From Lewinella sp. LCG006 (GTDB taxonomy: Bacteria > Bacteroidota > Bacteroidia > Chitinophagales > Saprospiraceae), in contig NZ_CP160680.1 of NCBI RefSeq assembly GCF_040784935.1, positions 4,496,501 to 4,560,500 of the forward strand: 64,000 bases of DNA. The letters run 5' to 3'. Both the position numbers and the translations under genes were made by a program. Positions 8,595 to 16,186 of this stretch are shown here, one piece after another. The notes beneath the pieces were generated by a model. The model did not search any database and had not been told where the DNA came from. It worked only from the letters and a program-made list of their open reading frames with translations. Every line of letters starts with the position of its first letter. The stretch's first letter is position 1.

Positions 8595-10088
8595 ATGTTG
8601 AAAGAAGCGGACATTGTAAAGTTGATTTTTGGACTTAAAGTCCAGCATTTACGGCAGGAGGCCGATTTGTCTTACCATCAGCTCTCGGATCGAACGGGCC
8701 TGGCGATTTCTTACTTGCATAGTATTGAAAAAGGGAAGAAATACCCCAAATCGGACAAGATCATCACTTTGGCAGCTGCTTTGGAGACAGACTATGATTA
8801 TTTAGTGTCGCTTGAGCCCAGCAAAAAGTTGCGGCCTATTGTAGAATTGCTACGGTCGGATTTTTTGAAAATTTTCCCCTTGGAGACCTTTGGAATTTCT
8901 ACGACCAAGCTCATTGAGCTGTTGTTGCAGGCGCCGGAAAAGGTGAATGCGTTCATTAGTACGGTGATCAAGATTACCCGTAACTTCAACATGCAGGGGG
9001 AAGATTTTTATAAAGCGGCCCTGCGTTCTTACCAGGACTTACACGATAATTACTTTCCGGAAATAGAGCAATCTACCCAGGATTTTCGTCGTGAGTACCA
9101 ATTGGCTATTGATCATCAATTGGATATTCCTACGTTGGAGGAGCTGCTCTTGCGGGTTTATAAAATCAAAGTGGATCGTGATTATTTGCCGAGCCATCCG
9201 ACGTTGAAGCATTTGCGGTCTGTTTTTTCACCCAGACAAAGCACCCTGTTTTTAGGGCCAGATTTGAATTTGGCGCAGGAGCGTTTTTTATTGGCCAAAG
9301 AACTGGGTTTTCAAAAACTGGGAGAAAAAGAGCGTCCTTTAGAAACGCGGATGCTGGAGATAGAATCTTTTGAGAAACTTCTAAGCAACTTTCGCGCTTC
9401 TTACTTTTCGGTTGCCTTGTTATTGCCGGAGCCGGTCATTGTAGGATATCTGCGAGAAATGACGACTTGGCAGCGTTGGCGAGGAGAGGAACTGCTGCGT
9501 TGGTTGGCCGAAAGTGAGCTTACCTCAGAGATGCTCCTCCAGCGGATGGCCAATATATTGCCCCATCATTTTGGGGTCAAACAATTGTTTTTCCTTCGGT
9601 TTTTCACCGATCATGGGATGCAAAAGTTTATCGTGACGAAAGAAATGCACCTGTCGCAGTTGCACGATCCACATGCTAACCAATTGGATGAGCATTATTG
9701 TCGGCGCTGGATCAGCATTCGCCTCATTCGCCGTCTGAAAGCTCAGCAGGGATTGGAAGTGACGGCAGGCCCGATTGTCGGCGCTCAAATCTCAAGGTAC
9801 TGGGATACGCCCAACGCCTATTTCTGTGTAGCGATGGCAAAACCTACCCGAGAAAATACCGACAACAGCAGCAGCGTCACCATTGGTTTGCTCCTCAACG
9901 ATCAGTTGCGGGACACTTTTCCTTTCTTGGCTGATCCGGCCATTGTGACCAAAGATGTACATACCACTTGTGAACGTTGCGCCATCCTCGATTGTGGTGC
10001 TCGCGCAGCACCTCCTGTATTCCTTCAGCGACAAAGACGTCGCCAGGCGAGTCGGGAAGCATTGGCAGAAATGCAAAAGAAGTCTTAG
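8595..10088 (+). CDS. XRE-family regulator of the ScfR/RamB type (short-chain acyl/acetate metabolism)
   Basis: 497 aa. Residues ~8-70 are an XRE helix-turn-helix (LRQEADLSYHQLSDRTGLAI, then IEKGKKYPKSDKIITLA). A long helical middle follows. Near residue 233, LAKELGFQKLG occupies the place of the HELGH zinc site of IrrE/ImmA peptidases but lacks both His, so it is probably non-catalytic. The C-terminus has the Cys-rich signature TCERCAILDCGARAAPP (~457), typical of RamB/ScfR proteins that sense acyl-CoA status and control acetate/glyoxylate genes. A TTG three bases earlier also gives an in-frame start, but ATG 8595 is preferred. Divergence from pckA supports a role in carbon switching. The ligand is unknown. 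Confidence 0.8.
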   Translation: MLKEADIVKLIFGLKVQHLRQEADLSYHQLSDRTGLAISYLHSIEKGKKYPKSDKIITLAAALETDYDYLVSLEPSKKLRPIVELLRSDFLKIFPLETFGISTTKLIELLLQAPEKVNAFISTVIKITRNFNMQGEDFYKAALRSYQDLHDNYFPEIEQSTQDFRREYQLAIDHQLDIPTLEELLLRVYKIKVDRDYLPSHPTLKHLRSVFSPRQSTLFLGPDLNLAQERFLLAKELGFQKLGEKERPLETRMLEIESFEKLLSNFRASYFSVALLLPEPVIVGYLREMTTWQRWRGEELLRWLAESELTSEMLLQRMANILPHHFGVKQLFFLRFFTDHGMQKFIVTKEMHLSQLHDPHANQLDEHYCRRWISIRLIRRLKAQQGLEVTAGPIVGAQISRYWDTPNAYFCVAMAKPTRENTDNSSSVTIGLLLNDQLRDTFPFLADPAIVTKDVHTTCERCAILDCGARAAPPVFLQRQRRRQASREALAEMQKKS

Positions 10089-10097
10089 CTGGACTTT
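10085..10097 (+). repeat. Short repeat TTAGCTGGACTTT, copy 1 of 3
   Basis: AGCTGGACTTT recurs at 52191 and 63427, where the longer 15-mer TAAGCTGGACTTTCG is identical. This copy overlaps the end of the regulator gene and continues GCAATAATG. Origin unknown. Confidence 0.35.
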
Positions 10098-10198
10098 GCA
10101 ATAATGAACACTGGATATGGGTGTAGGGGTAACCGACGTCGAACCAACAAACCATTTTTCAAAGTCGGAAATCGGAAGTAATTAGGCCTCCTCAGGTT

Positions 10199-10259
10199 TA
10201 TCAACCATCAACCAACAACCATCAACAATCTAACCATCAACCAACAACCCTCTAACCAT
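10199..10259. repeat. Low-complexity CAACCATCAAC array upstream of the sigma factor
   Basis: Irregular tandem copies of ACCATCA and ACCAACA with occasional CT interruptions. Similar arrays occur at 33502-33525, and a single copy lies before the thiolase gene near 40693. Composition suggests slippage-generated satellite. No role is evident. Confidence 0.5.
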
Positions 10260-10320
10260 TTAACAAATTCTCTTATTTTAGCCTTTCTTATTGGTAACAA
10301 CTTCATCAAAGCACGCATTA

Positions 10321-10875
10321 ATGAGCAACTACGCAGCAGACGAAAGTCGTTTACAGGCCCTTGCCACCGGAAGTGATGCTGCCTGGAGGGCACTGTATGA
10401 CGACCTGCGCTCGCCTTTTCGCTTGTTTTTTTTAAAACATACGAGTTGGGAGCCAGAACAAGTCAATGCCTTGTATCAAGACGCCATGGTCGTTTTACAC
10501 CGTAAGGTGACCAATGGAGACTTAGCAGCTCCGTTGCGTAGTAGTCTTCGGACGTACTTGTTTGGGGTAGGTAAAATGATCTATCGAAAACAGGGAGGAA
10601 CCGCTACGAAATGGGAAGAAGAGATTCCCGAAGTAGCTATTCCGCCTGCCGTGGAGGATCGGATTGCTCAACGGGAACAAGCCGCCTGGATACGTAACCT
10701 GCTCAACAGGATGGATGAAAGATGCCGCGATATTTTGCGCAAAGTCTATCTCCATGGTTACAGCATGGAAGCAATTGCGGAAGAGCTCAGCCTCAGTGGG
10801 GCAGGGGCAGCCCGTAAACGCAAGTTTGATTGTTTACAGCGGATGCGTAAACTGATTAGTACAGAAGAACACTAA
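10321..10875 (+). CDS. RNA polymerase sigma factor, ECF-like (sigma-70 family)
   Basis: 184 aa from ATG 10321; an earlier GTG at 10291 would add ten atypical residues. Region 2-like helices are at about residues 5-60 (SDAAWRALYDDLRSPFRLFF). Region 4 is at ~120-180 with the HTH around YSMEAIAEELSLSGAGAARK. The sequence diverges from standard ECF groups: the linker is long and region 2 lacks the clear core-binding DAEDLLQD motif, having VNALYQDAMV instead. The stop is 3 bp from the next ATG, so it is translationally linked to the membrane protein at 10879, the usual place for its anti-sigma factor. Target genes cannot be inferred. Confidence 0.8.
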   Translation: MSNYAADESRLQALATGSDAAWRALYDDLRSPFRLFFLKHTSWEPEQVNALYQDAMVVLHRKVTNGDLAAPLRSSLRTYLFGVGKMIYRKQGGTATKWEEEIPEVAIPPAVEDRIAQREQAAWIRNLLNRMDERCRDILRKVYLHGYSMEAIAEELSLSGAGAARKRKFDCLQRMRKLISTEEH

Positions 10876-10878
10876 GTG

Positions 10879-11790
10879 ATGTTACCAAACGAATTACTCG
10901 CACAATTGGAAGCCCTTCGGGCTGGTCGATTAAGCGAAGAAGAACGCAAAAAACTCCGCCAGGCACTCGATGAGTTGCCGCAAGGCGAAGAGGAAGAAAA
11001 GGCTTTTTATCAGCTCTGGGATGCCTGGGATGCGCTGCACTTTGAAGAGCAGGGCACTAAGTTCGCAGCAATGGATGTCGAATGGCAAGCCACTGACGAT
11101 ATCGAACTAGTGGAATGGTACCTGGAAGGGGAGTTGTCGGCTGCCAACCAACAGGCTGTAGAAACAAGGAAAGCCAATGATCCTGCCTTTGCTAAACTCC
11201 TTGAAGAACAGGCCAAATTAAGCAGCGGCTTCGAAGACTTAAAAGACGATGATTTTCGCCAGCAGCTGAGAAAATGGGACAAAGAAGAAGATAAGCCTAC
11301 CGCTGAATTACGTGGACTGCGCGCAAATTGGAAACGCCTCGGGGCTATTGCTGCTAGTGTTTTGATTTTGATGGTGGCGGGAGCTGGTTGGTTTGCTCAA
11401 CAAAATTACTCCGACGAAGCTTTGGTGGCGCGTTTTTACAAACCACCTCCCACTGGCAATACCATGGGGGCTGGTGCTGCGGAGGAAAAAGCATATCTCA
11501 CTAGTTTCGCCAGTGCACATGAGGCACTGGAAAGTAAAAATTACCAAGAGGCCGCTCAGTTATTTGCAAATCTTAGCACCCAAGTGCCTCCGGTAAACTT
11601 TAGTGATGAAGACCTCAAGTATTATCAGGATAACCTGGATTGGAGTATTGTCTTAGCAAAAATAGGAGAGGGTAAACCCGAGGCGGAGATCAGTGCGCGT
11701 TTGGAACGTATCCTTGGCGATGAACAGCATACTTACTACCAGATGGCACTAGCACTAAAAAAAGATTTGAGATCTATCTGGCGTTGGTAG
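10879..11790 (+). CDS. Single-pass membrane protein, likely anti-sigma partner with periplasmic TPR-like domain
   Basis: 303 aa. Residues 1-150 are cytosolic, strongly charged and helical (LSEEERKKLRQALDELPQGE, then a second similar module with ELVEWYLEGELSAANQ). One membrane segment lies at about 155-173 (LGAIAASVLILMVAGAGWF). The periplasmic part has a TPR-like repeat pair (ALESKNYQEAAQLFANL). The layout, cytosolic adaptor plus one helix plus tetratricopeptide-like sensor, and the 3-bp spacing to the sigma factor gene suggest control of that sigma factor. There is no ZAS zinc motif (HxxxCxxC), so the inhibitory mode would differ from RsrA types. Function is inferred from context. Confidence 0.65.
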   Translation: MLPNELLAQLEALRAGRLSEEERKKLRQALDELPQGEEEEKAFYQLWDAWDALHFEEQGTKFAAMDVEWQATDDIELVEWYLEGELSAANQQAVETRKANDPAFAKLLEEQAKLSSGFEDLKDDDFRQQLRKWDKEEDKPTAELRGLRANWKRLGAIAASVLILMVAGAGWFAQQNYSDEALVARFYKPPPTGNTMGAGAAEEKAYLTSFASAHEALESKNYQEAAQLFANLSTQVPPVNFSDEDLKYYQDNLDWSIVLAKIGEGKPEAEISARLERILGDEQHTYYQMALALKKDLRSIWRW

Positions 11791-11822
11791 CTTTGCTAAT
11801 GCTTTGTAACCAAGAATAGGCA

Positions 11823-12467
11823 ATGAAAATTATAACCTTTAGTAATCCCCACCGCCAAAAACATTTTGACTTCTTTCGAAAGATGGATCAGCCGCATTTT
11901 AGTTTGGTGGCCAATGTAGATATTACCCGTTTTCTAGCGTATATTAAAGAAAGGGAGCTTCCGTTTACACCATATATCGTATACCTGCTTTCAAAAGCAG
12001 CGAATGATATACCCGCCTTTCGCTGGAGGATTCGTGGAGAACAAGTGGTGGAACATAGCACAGTCCAACCCTCTTTCACCGTACCTACAGAGGTCTCTGA
12101 GGTTTTTAGTTTTTGTACGGTAGATTATGACCAGAAGGCCAGTGTGTTTATCGAACGCGCCATGGCCACTATCGAACGAATGAAAACGGCCCCTGATTTT
12201 GAAGACGAGCCAGGGCGTGATGATTTCCTTTTTATGTCAGCTATTCCCTGGGTGAGTTTTACGGGGCTGACCCACGCTATGCACTATTCTCCAGCAGATA
12301 GCGTGCCTCGGATCAGTTGGGGGAAGTATTTTAAGCAAGAACATAAGGTGTTGATGCCCTTGGCCGTACAGGCTCACCACGCTACTGTAGACGGACGAGA
12401 TATGGGCCACTATTTCCAACAAGTAGAAGCACTGTTTTTGCAGGGAGAGACACTTTTTGAGGTTTAG
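11823..12467 (+). CDS. Chloramphenicol acetyltransferase-fold (CatA-like) acyltransferase
   Basis: 214 aa, the normal length for type A CAT trimers. The active-site motif is HHATVDGRDMG (~185-195), with the general-base His and structural Asp, and the substrate-side block VPWVSFTGL-like sequence is AIPWVSFTGLTHAM (~140-153). Family members use acetyl-CoA to O-acetylate a small hydroxyl compound. Many chromosomal homologues in Bacteroidota are not shown to be resistance enzymes, so the substrate is left open. It sits 32 bp after the anti-sigma-like gene on the same strand and could be in the same transcript. Confidence 0.85.
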   Translation: MKIITFSNPHRQKHFDFFRKMDQPHFSLVANVDITRFLAYIKERELPFTPYIVYLLSKAANDIPAFRWRIRGEQVVEHSTVQPSFTVPTEVSEVFSFCTVDYDQKASVFIERAMATIERMKTAPDFEDEPGRDDFLFMSAIPWVSFTGLTHAMHYSPADSVPRISWGKYFKQEHKVLMPLAVQAHHATVDGRDMGHYFQQVEALFLQGETLFEV

Positions 12468-12468
12468 A

Positions 12469-12500
12469 GAACTTTTTTTCTTCTTTTTTGGAAAAAGTTC
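12469..12500 (+). terminator. Weak AT-rich hairpin after the CAT-like gene
   Basis: GAACTTTTT (12469-12477) pairs with AAAAAGTTC (12492-12500) across a pyrimidine-rich 14-nt loop. It starts two bases after the stop. The stem is low in G+C and lacks a 3' T-run, so terminator activity is uncertain. Confidence 0.3.
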
Positions 12501-12641
12501 ACGTGATACGAAAATTTATTTATGGTGTATTTTGCCTGTATGGATTTGGTAAGGTTCGTATAGACCAATAATTATTCCGAATTATCGAGGTATTACCGCT
12601 TAATCGACAAACTTGGTTGTCGGAGTAAATGATATTTATCA

Positions 12642-12672
12642 TTGATAATCAGTTGACTATGTCCTAACTTTG
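12642..12672 (+). promoter_or_regulatory. Bacteroidota-type promoter upstream of the CBM48-HhH gene
   Basis: TTG at 12642-12644, 20 bp, then TAACTTTG at 12665-12672, an exact TAnnTTTG -7 element at acceptable spacing. The ATG lies 44 bp downstream at 12716. It probably drives the CBM48 gene and perhaps the solo CBM48 gene. Confidence 0.55.
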
Positions 12673-12715
12673 TTATAAGTTTGCATCTTAGTGTAAAATA
12701 AACACTTTCTATTCG

Positions 12716-13471
12716 ATGATTAAGAAGCAATATTCCAAATCAAAGCCTGTTTGTAAAGTCACATTTTCATTGACTACCGATCAGGTTGGCAAGAAAGCCG
12801 AGGTTCGCGTCTTGGGTACATTTAACGACTGGAGCTGGGACAAAGGCCTGGTCTTAGATGCCAAGAAAAAAGATTATACTGGAGCAATTGAATTGCCTGC
12901 AGGTGCCATCTACGAATTCCGTTACCTGGTCAATGGCCAGGATTGGTTCAATGATGAAGCTGCGGATGATTACCAACTTACGCCATTCTTCAGCCACAAC
13001 TGTGTGTTGGTCGTAGATGCAGTAGAAATCAAGAAGGCACCGGTCAAGAAGGCAGCTCCTAAGGCTAAGGCTGCTCCTGCTAAGAAAGCCGCTCCTGCCA
13101 AGAAGGCGGAAGCCCCTGTGGTAGAGGCTACTCCTGCCAAGAAAGCACCAGCTAAGAAGGCCGCTCCTGCGAAAAAAGCTACTCCAGCAAAAAAGGCACC
13201 AGCCAAGAAAGCAGCAACTGCTGATGATTTGAAAAAAATCGAAGGGGTAGGACCAAAAATTGCCGACTTGCTCAAAGCTGATGGTATCCAAACTTTTGCT
13301 GATCTGGCAAAGGCTAAGCCAGCAAAATTGCAAGCGATTCTGGAGGCTGCGGGCCCTCGTTACAAAATGCACAACCCCACTACCTGGCCAGAGCAGGCTA
13401 AATTGGCTGCCAACGGAAAATGGGAAGAGCTGAATAAATTACAGGATGAATTAAAAGGCGGTAAGCGCTAA
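12716..13471 (+). CDS. CBM48 glycogen-binding domain - Lys/Ala/Pro linker - helix-hairpin-helix fusion protein
   Basis: 251 aa in three parts. Residues ~11-101 are a CBM48/isoamylase early-set domain (VRVLGTFNDWSWDKG, YEFRYLVNGQDWFND), which binds alpha-glucan. Residues ~106-168 are a repetitive AKKA/PAKKA tract, highly basic, like histone H1 or the tails of some bacterial nucleic-acid-binding proteins. Residues ~170-251 are a helix-hairpin-helix domain (LKKIEGVGPKIADLLKADG) followed by the conserved block MHNPTTWPEQAKLA. The same HhH tail is found at the C-terminus of some Bacteroidota ribosomal proteins (from memory, unchecked). The fusion would link glycogen to nucleic acid or the ribosome. 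Neighbours are a solo CBM48 gene and glgB. Confidence 0.85.
   Translation: MIKKQYSKSKPVCKVTFSLTTDQVGKKAEVRVLGTFNDWSWDKGLVLDAKKKDYTGAIELPAGAIYEFRYLVNGQDWFNDEAADDYQLTPFFSHNCVLVVDAVEIKKAPVKKAAPKAKAAPAKKAAPAKKAEAPVVEATPAKKAPAKKAAPAKKATPAKKAPAKKAATADDLKKIEGVGPKIADLLKADGIQTFADLAKAKPAKLQAILEAAGPRYKMHNPTTWPEQAKLAANGKWEELNKLQDELKGGKR
13035..13215 (+). repeat. In-gene AKKA-coding tandem repeat tract
   Basis: Degenerate repeats of units like GCTCCTGCCAAGAAG encode APAKK and close variants within the CBM48-HhH gene. Codon changes between copies (AAG/AAA, GCT/GCA/GCC) show that the peptide is kept while the DNA drifts, which argues for selection on the basic linker. Confidence 0.7.
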
Positions 13472-13524
13472 TTTGATCACGCTGTTACAGAGGTGTAAAC
13501 CAATAGTAACTAAACCTTATAACC

Positions 13525-13833
13525 ATGATTGCTAAGAAATTCTTGAAATCAAAATCAATTTGTAAAGCCACTTTCACTTTGCCTGCTGAAGCTGCGGAAG
13601 CTGCTAAAAAAGTAGAGCTGGTAGGTGATTTCAACAACTGGGATACCGAAGCTGGTATCACCATGAAGAAGCAAAAAGACGTTTTCAAAACTACCGTAGA
13701 GCTCGAAATGGGTAAGGAATACGAATTCCGCTACCTGCTAGATGGTGAAGTTTGGGAAAATGATTGGGCTGCCGACAAATATGTAGCTACTCCTTTTGGC
13801 GTAGACAACAGTGTGGTGAGCACATTGAACTAA
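13525..13833 (+). CDS. Solo CBM48 (isoamylase N-terminal-like) glycogen-binding protein
   Basis: 102 aa consisting only of an early-set carbohydrate-binding module: KSKSICKATFTLPAEAAEAA, VELVGDFNNWDTEAGITMKK, YEFRYLLDGEVWENDWAADK. It is clearly paralogous to residues 1-101 of the upstream protein, sharing the MI-KK--KSKS-CKATFTL start, so the pair arose by duplication with gain or loss of the linker-HhH tail. It lies 53 bp after that gene and 179 bp before glgB, with a terminator between. Likely a small glycogen-associated adaptor. No catalytic domain. Confidence 0.85.
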   Translation: MIAKKFLKSKSICKATFTLPAEAAEAAKKVELVGDFNNWDTEAGITMKKQKDVFKTTVELEMGKEYEFRYLLDGEVWENDWAADKYVATPFGVDNSVVSTLN

Positions 13834-13873
13834 ATAATGATTAGGAAATTATCTTTCCTAATGACTTCAGAAG

Positions 13874-13907
13874 AAGCCTTTCCACTCCCCGGAAAGGCTT
13901 TTTTTAT
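13874..13907 (+). terminator. Intrinsic terminator after the solo CBM48 gene
   Basis: A 10-bp stem (AAGCCTTTCC with GGAAAGGCTT), loop ACTCCCC, followed by a run of T. A weaker AT-rich hairpin (ATTAGGAAA / TTTCCTAAT, 13840-13862) lies just before it. Confidence 0.85.
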
Positions 13908-14012
13908 ATCTTGTTCCCAGTATTGTTATCTTAGTGACGGAAAAGCTGGTACAATAGGTATGCTTGGAGCATTTCCTTAAAAATACTTAGGGGCAGCGAA
14001 AAAAAAGAGTCC

Positions 14013-15956
14013 ATGTCGAAAGTCGAAATTTTCAGTTTACTTACAGAGTTTGATGTTAACTTGTTTAAAGCCGGAAAGTATTTTCGGGCTTATGAAAAAT
14101 TGGGTAGTCACTCCGTTGAGGTGAATGGCAATTGGGGATATTATTTCGCCGTTTGGGCCCCAAGTGCAAGAGGTGTTTCCGTCGTTGGAGATTTTAATAA
14201 GTGGAAGCGGGGATCGCATAAATTATACCCCCGCCCAGATGGTTCTGGGATCTGGGAAGGGTTTATTCCTGATTTGAAGAAAGGCCTTCTTTATAAATAT
14301 GCCATTGATGCACCGGATGGTCGCCAATTGGTAAAAGGAGATCCTTTTAGTTGGTTTTGGGAAGTACCCCCCAATACCTCTAGTGTTACCTGGGACTTGT
14401 ATTACGAATGGCAGGACAAAGACTGGATGAGCAAGCGTCCGGAAAAAGCTGGCCTTGAGCAGCCGTACAGCGTTTACGAGGCACACTTGGGATCATGGCG
14501 CAAGAAGCCAGGAGCTGCCGAGACGCTTAGCTACCGCGAAATGGCAGAAGAATTACCTGCTTACCTACAGGAAATGGGCTTCACTCACGTAGAGTTTTTG
14601 CCCGTTATGGAGCACCCTTATTTTCCGAGTTGGGGCTATCAGATTACCGGCTATTTTGCTACAACCAGCCGCTTTGGTACACCTCAAGACTTTATGTATT
14701 TGGTGGATAAACTTCACCAGGCCGGGATTGGGGTGATTCTGGATTGGGTGCCCTCGCATTTCCCTACAGATGCTCACGGATTGGCTGATTTTGATGGTAC
14801 CCATCTCTATGACCATGCCGACCCACGTCAGGGGTTCCATCCCGATTGGAAAAGCAGTATTTTTAACTATGGTCGAAACGAGGTGCGTTCTTTTCTGATC
14901 AGTAATGCGCTGTTCTGGTTAGAGCATTTTCACATTGACGGTCTTCGGGTAGATGCAGTTGCCTCCATGTTGTACCTGGATTATAGCCGGGAAGAGGGGC
15001 AATGGATTCCGAATAAATATGGTGGTAATGAAAACTTGGAGGCAATTGATTTCTTACGAGAATTCAATTCCACTGTTTACCAAGAATACCCCGATGTCAT
15101 GACCATCGCCGAGGAGTCTACGGCCTGGGCTGGCGTCAGTCGTCCGGTATACACCGGTGGCTTGGGCTTTGGCCAAAAATGGATGATGGGTTGGATGCAC
15201 GATACGCTGAATTATTTCAAACTAGATCCCATCCACCGCCAGTTTCATCACAACCAGATTACCTTCAGTATGGTGTACGGTTTTACCGAAAACTTCATGC
15301 TGCCGCTTTCACACGACGAAGTCGTGCACGGTAAGGGACCCCTGCTGGATCGAATGCCTGGTGATCAATGGCAACGTTTTGCTAACCTGCGACTGTTGTT
15401 TGGCTATATGTTTACGCACCCGGGTACCAAGTTGCTCTTTATGGGAGGCGAATTTGGCCAAAGCAGTGAGTGGAATATTGAGAAAGGATTAGACTGGAGC
15501 TTGCTGGATAAACCTTACCACCAAGCCACCAAAGACTGGGTGGCTGACCTGAATGCTTTGTACAAGAGTAGCACAGCCCTTTACGAGCAACAATTCGTTC
15601 AGGAAGGCTTTGCCTGGATCAACCACGGAGATCATCAGCGCAGTATCTTGTCTTACCAACGTCAAGGTAAAAAAGAAGGAGATGTGATGGTGATCATCTG
15701 CAACTTTACCCCCGTACCACACGAAGGATTTCGGGTAGGGGTACCGCTGCCGGGAACCTATACCGAAGTGTTGAATAGCAATGCTGCGAAATACCAAGGC
15801 ACCGACCACCTCTTGAACCCCAAGCCGATCAAGGCGGATGAAAAAGAATGGGACGGCCGAGATTACAGCATAGAATTTAATCTTCCGCCACTAGGGGTGA
15901 CGGTTTTTAGTGTCAAACCCGGTAAAAAGAAAGCAAAGAAAACAGTTACTAAGTGA
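14013..15956 (+). CDS. glgB: 1,4-alpha-glucan branching enzyme GlgB
   Basis: 647 aa, GH13. It makes alpha-1,6 branches in glycogen. An N-terminal CBM48 (~40-125: YYFAVWAPSARGVSVVGDFN) is followed by the (beta/alpha)8 catalytic domain: DWVPSHF, then HIDGLRVDAVASM with nucleophile Asp314, then IAEESTAW with the acid/base Glu at 367/368, then LPLSHDEVVHGKG. A C-terminal beta-sandwich (~560-635) ends in a Lys-rich tail (PGKKKAKKTVTK) that echoes the basic linker of the nearby fusion protein. Its TGA stop lies inside the left terminus of the long hairpin repeat at 15954. It may be transcribed separately from the CBM48 genes because a terminator intervenes. Confidence 0.97.
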   Translation: MSKVEIFSLLTEFDVNLFKAGKYFRAYEKLGSHSVEVNGNWGYYFAVWAPSARGVSVVGDFNKWKRGSHKLYPRPDGSGIWEGFIPDLKKGLLYKYAIDAPDGRQLVKGDPFSWFWEVPPNTSSVTWDLYYEWQDKDWMSKRPEKAGLEQPYSVYEAHLGSWRKKPGAAETLSYREMAEELPAYLQEMGFTHVEFLPVMEHPYFPSWGYQITGYFATTSRFGTPQDFMYLVDKLHQAGIGVILDWVPSHFPTDAHGLADFDGTHLYDHADPRQGFHPDWKSSIFNYGRNEVRSFLISNALFWLEHFHIDGLRVDAVASMLYLDYSREEGQWIPNKYGGNENLEAIDFLREFNSTVYQEYPDVMTIAEESTAWAGVSRPVYTGGLGFGQKWMMGWMHDTLNYFKLDPIHRQFHHNQITFSMVYGFTENFMLPLSHDEVVHGKGPLLDRMPGDQWQRFANLRLLFGYMFTHPGTKLLFMGGEFGQSSEWNIEKGLDWSLLDKPYHQATKDWVADLNALYKSSTALYEQQFVQEGFAWINHGDHQRSILSYQRQGKKEGDVMVIICNFTPVPHEGFRVGVPLPGTYTEVLNSNAAKYQGTDHLLNPKPIKADEKEWDGRDYSIEFNLPPLGVTVFSVKPGKKKAKKTVTK

Positions 15957-16087
15957 CGGATCAAAAATAACTGATTCCATTTTTGATTCGCTAAAATTTT
16001 CTAAGCAAGCAACTAAAAGGAGCTTGCGTGAAAATATTCGCGAATCGTTGAAAAAAATGGAATCAGTTATTTCCGTCAAATTACTAA
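15946..16087 (+). repeat. Long structured hairpin element, copy A
   Basis: Left terminus TGACGGA (15954-15960) pairs with TCCGTCA (16072-16078). Inside, AATAACTGATTCCATTTTT on the left matches its complement on the right exactly. A 6-nt bulge then occurs on the 3' side, followed by a second stem (GATTCGC..AA.ATTTTC), an asymmetric internal loop (CTAA opposite CAC), and GCAAGC/GCTTGC closing an 11-nt loop. TTACTAA occurs directly on both sides (15946-15952, 16081-16087). The element begins at the glgB stop codon. A second member with other stem sequences is at 31421-31580. Confidence 0.8.
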
Positions 16088-16186
16088 ATAGTCGGTGATA
16101 TTAATCATTGCTAGGGCTTGAATTTCATCGCTGAGGAGCGAACACGCGTGTTTTACCTTCGTGGAAGAAACAAAACAAACACACTC

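Noticed and set aside
13035-13275. Ala/Phe-rich or Cys-rich proteins on the minus strand opposite the CBM48-HhH gene
   Set aside because: They are reverse-strand shadows of the AKKA repeat coding tract; the plus strand has recognisable domains on both sides.
15946-16087. Integron attC site
   Set aside because: The ends are TGACGGA/TCCGTCA, not the RYYYAAC/GTTRRRY boxes, and there is no integrase or cassette array. Only the folding logic (variable stem, conserved extrahelical bases) is similar.
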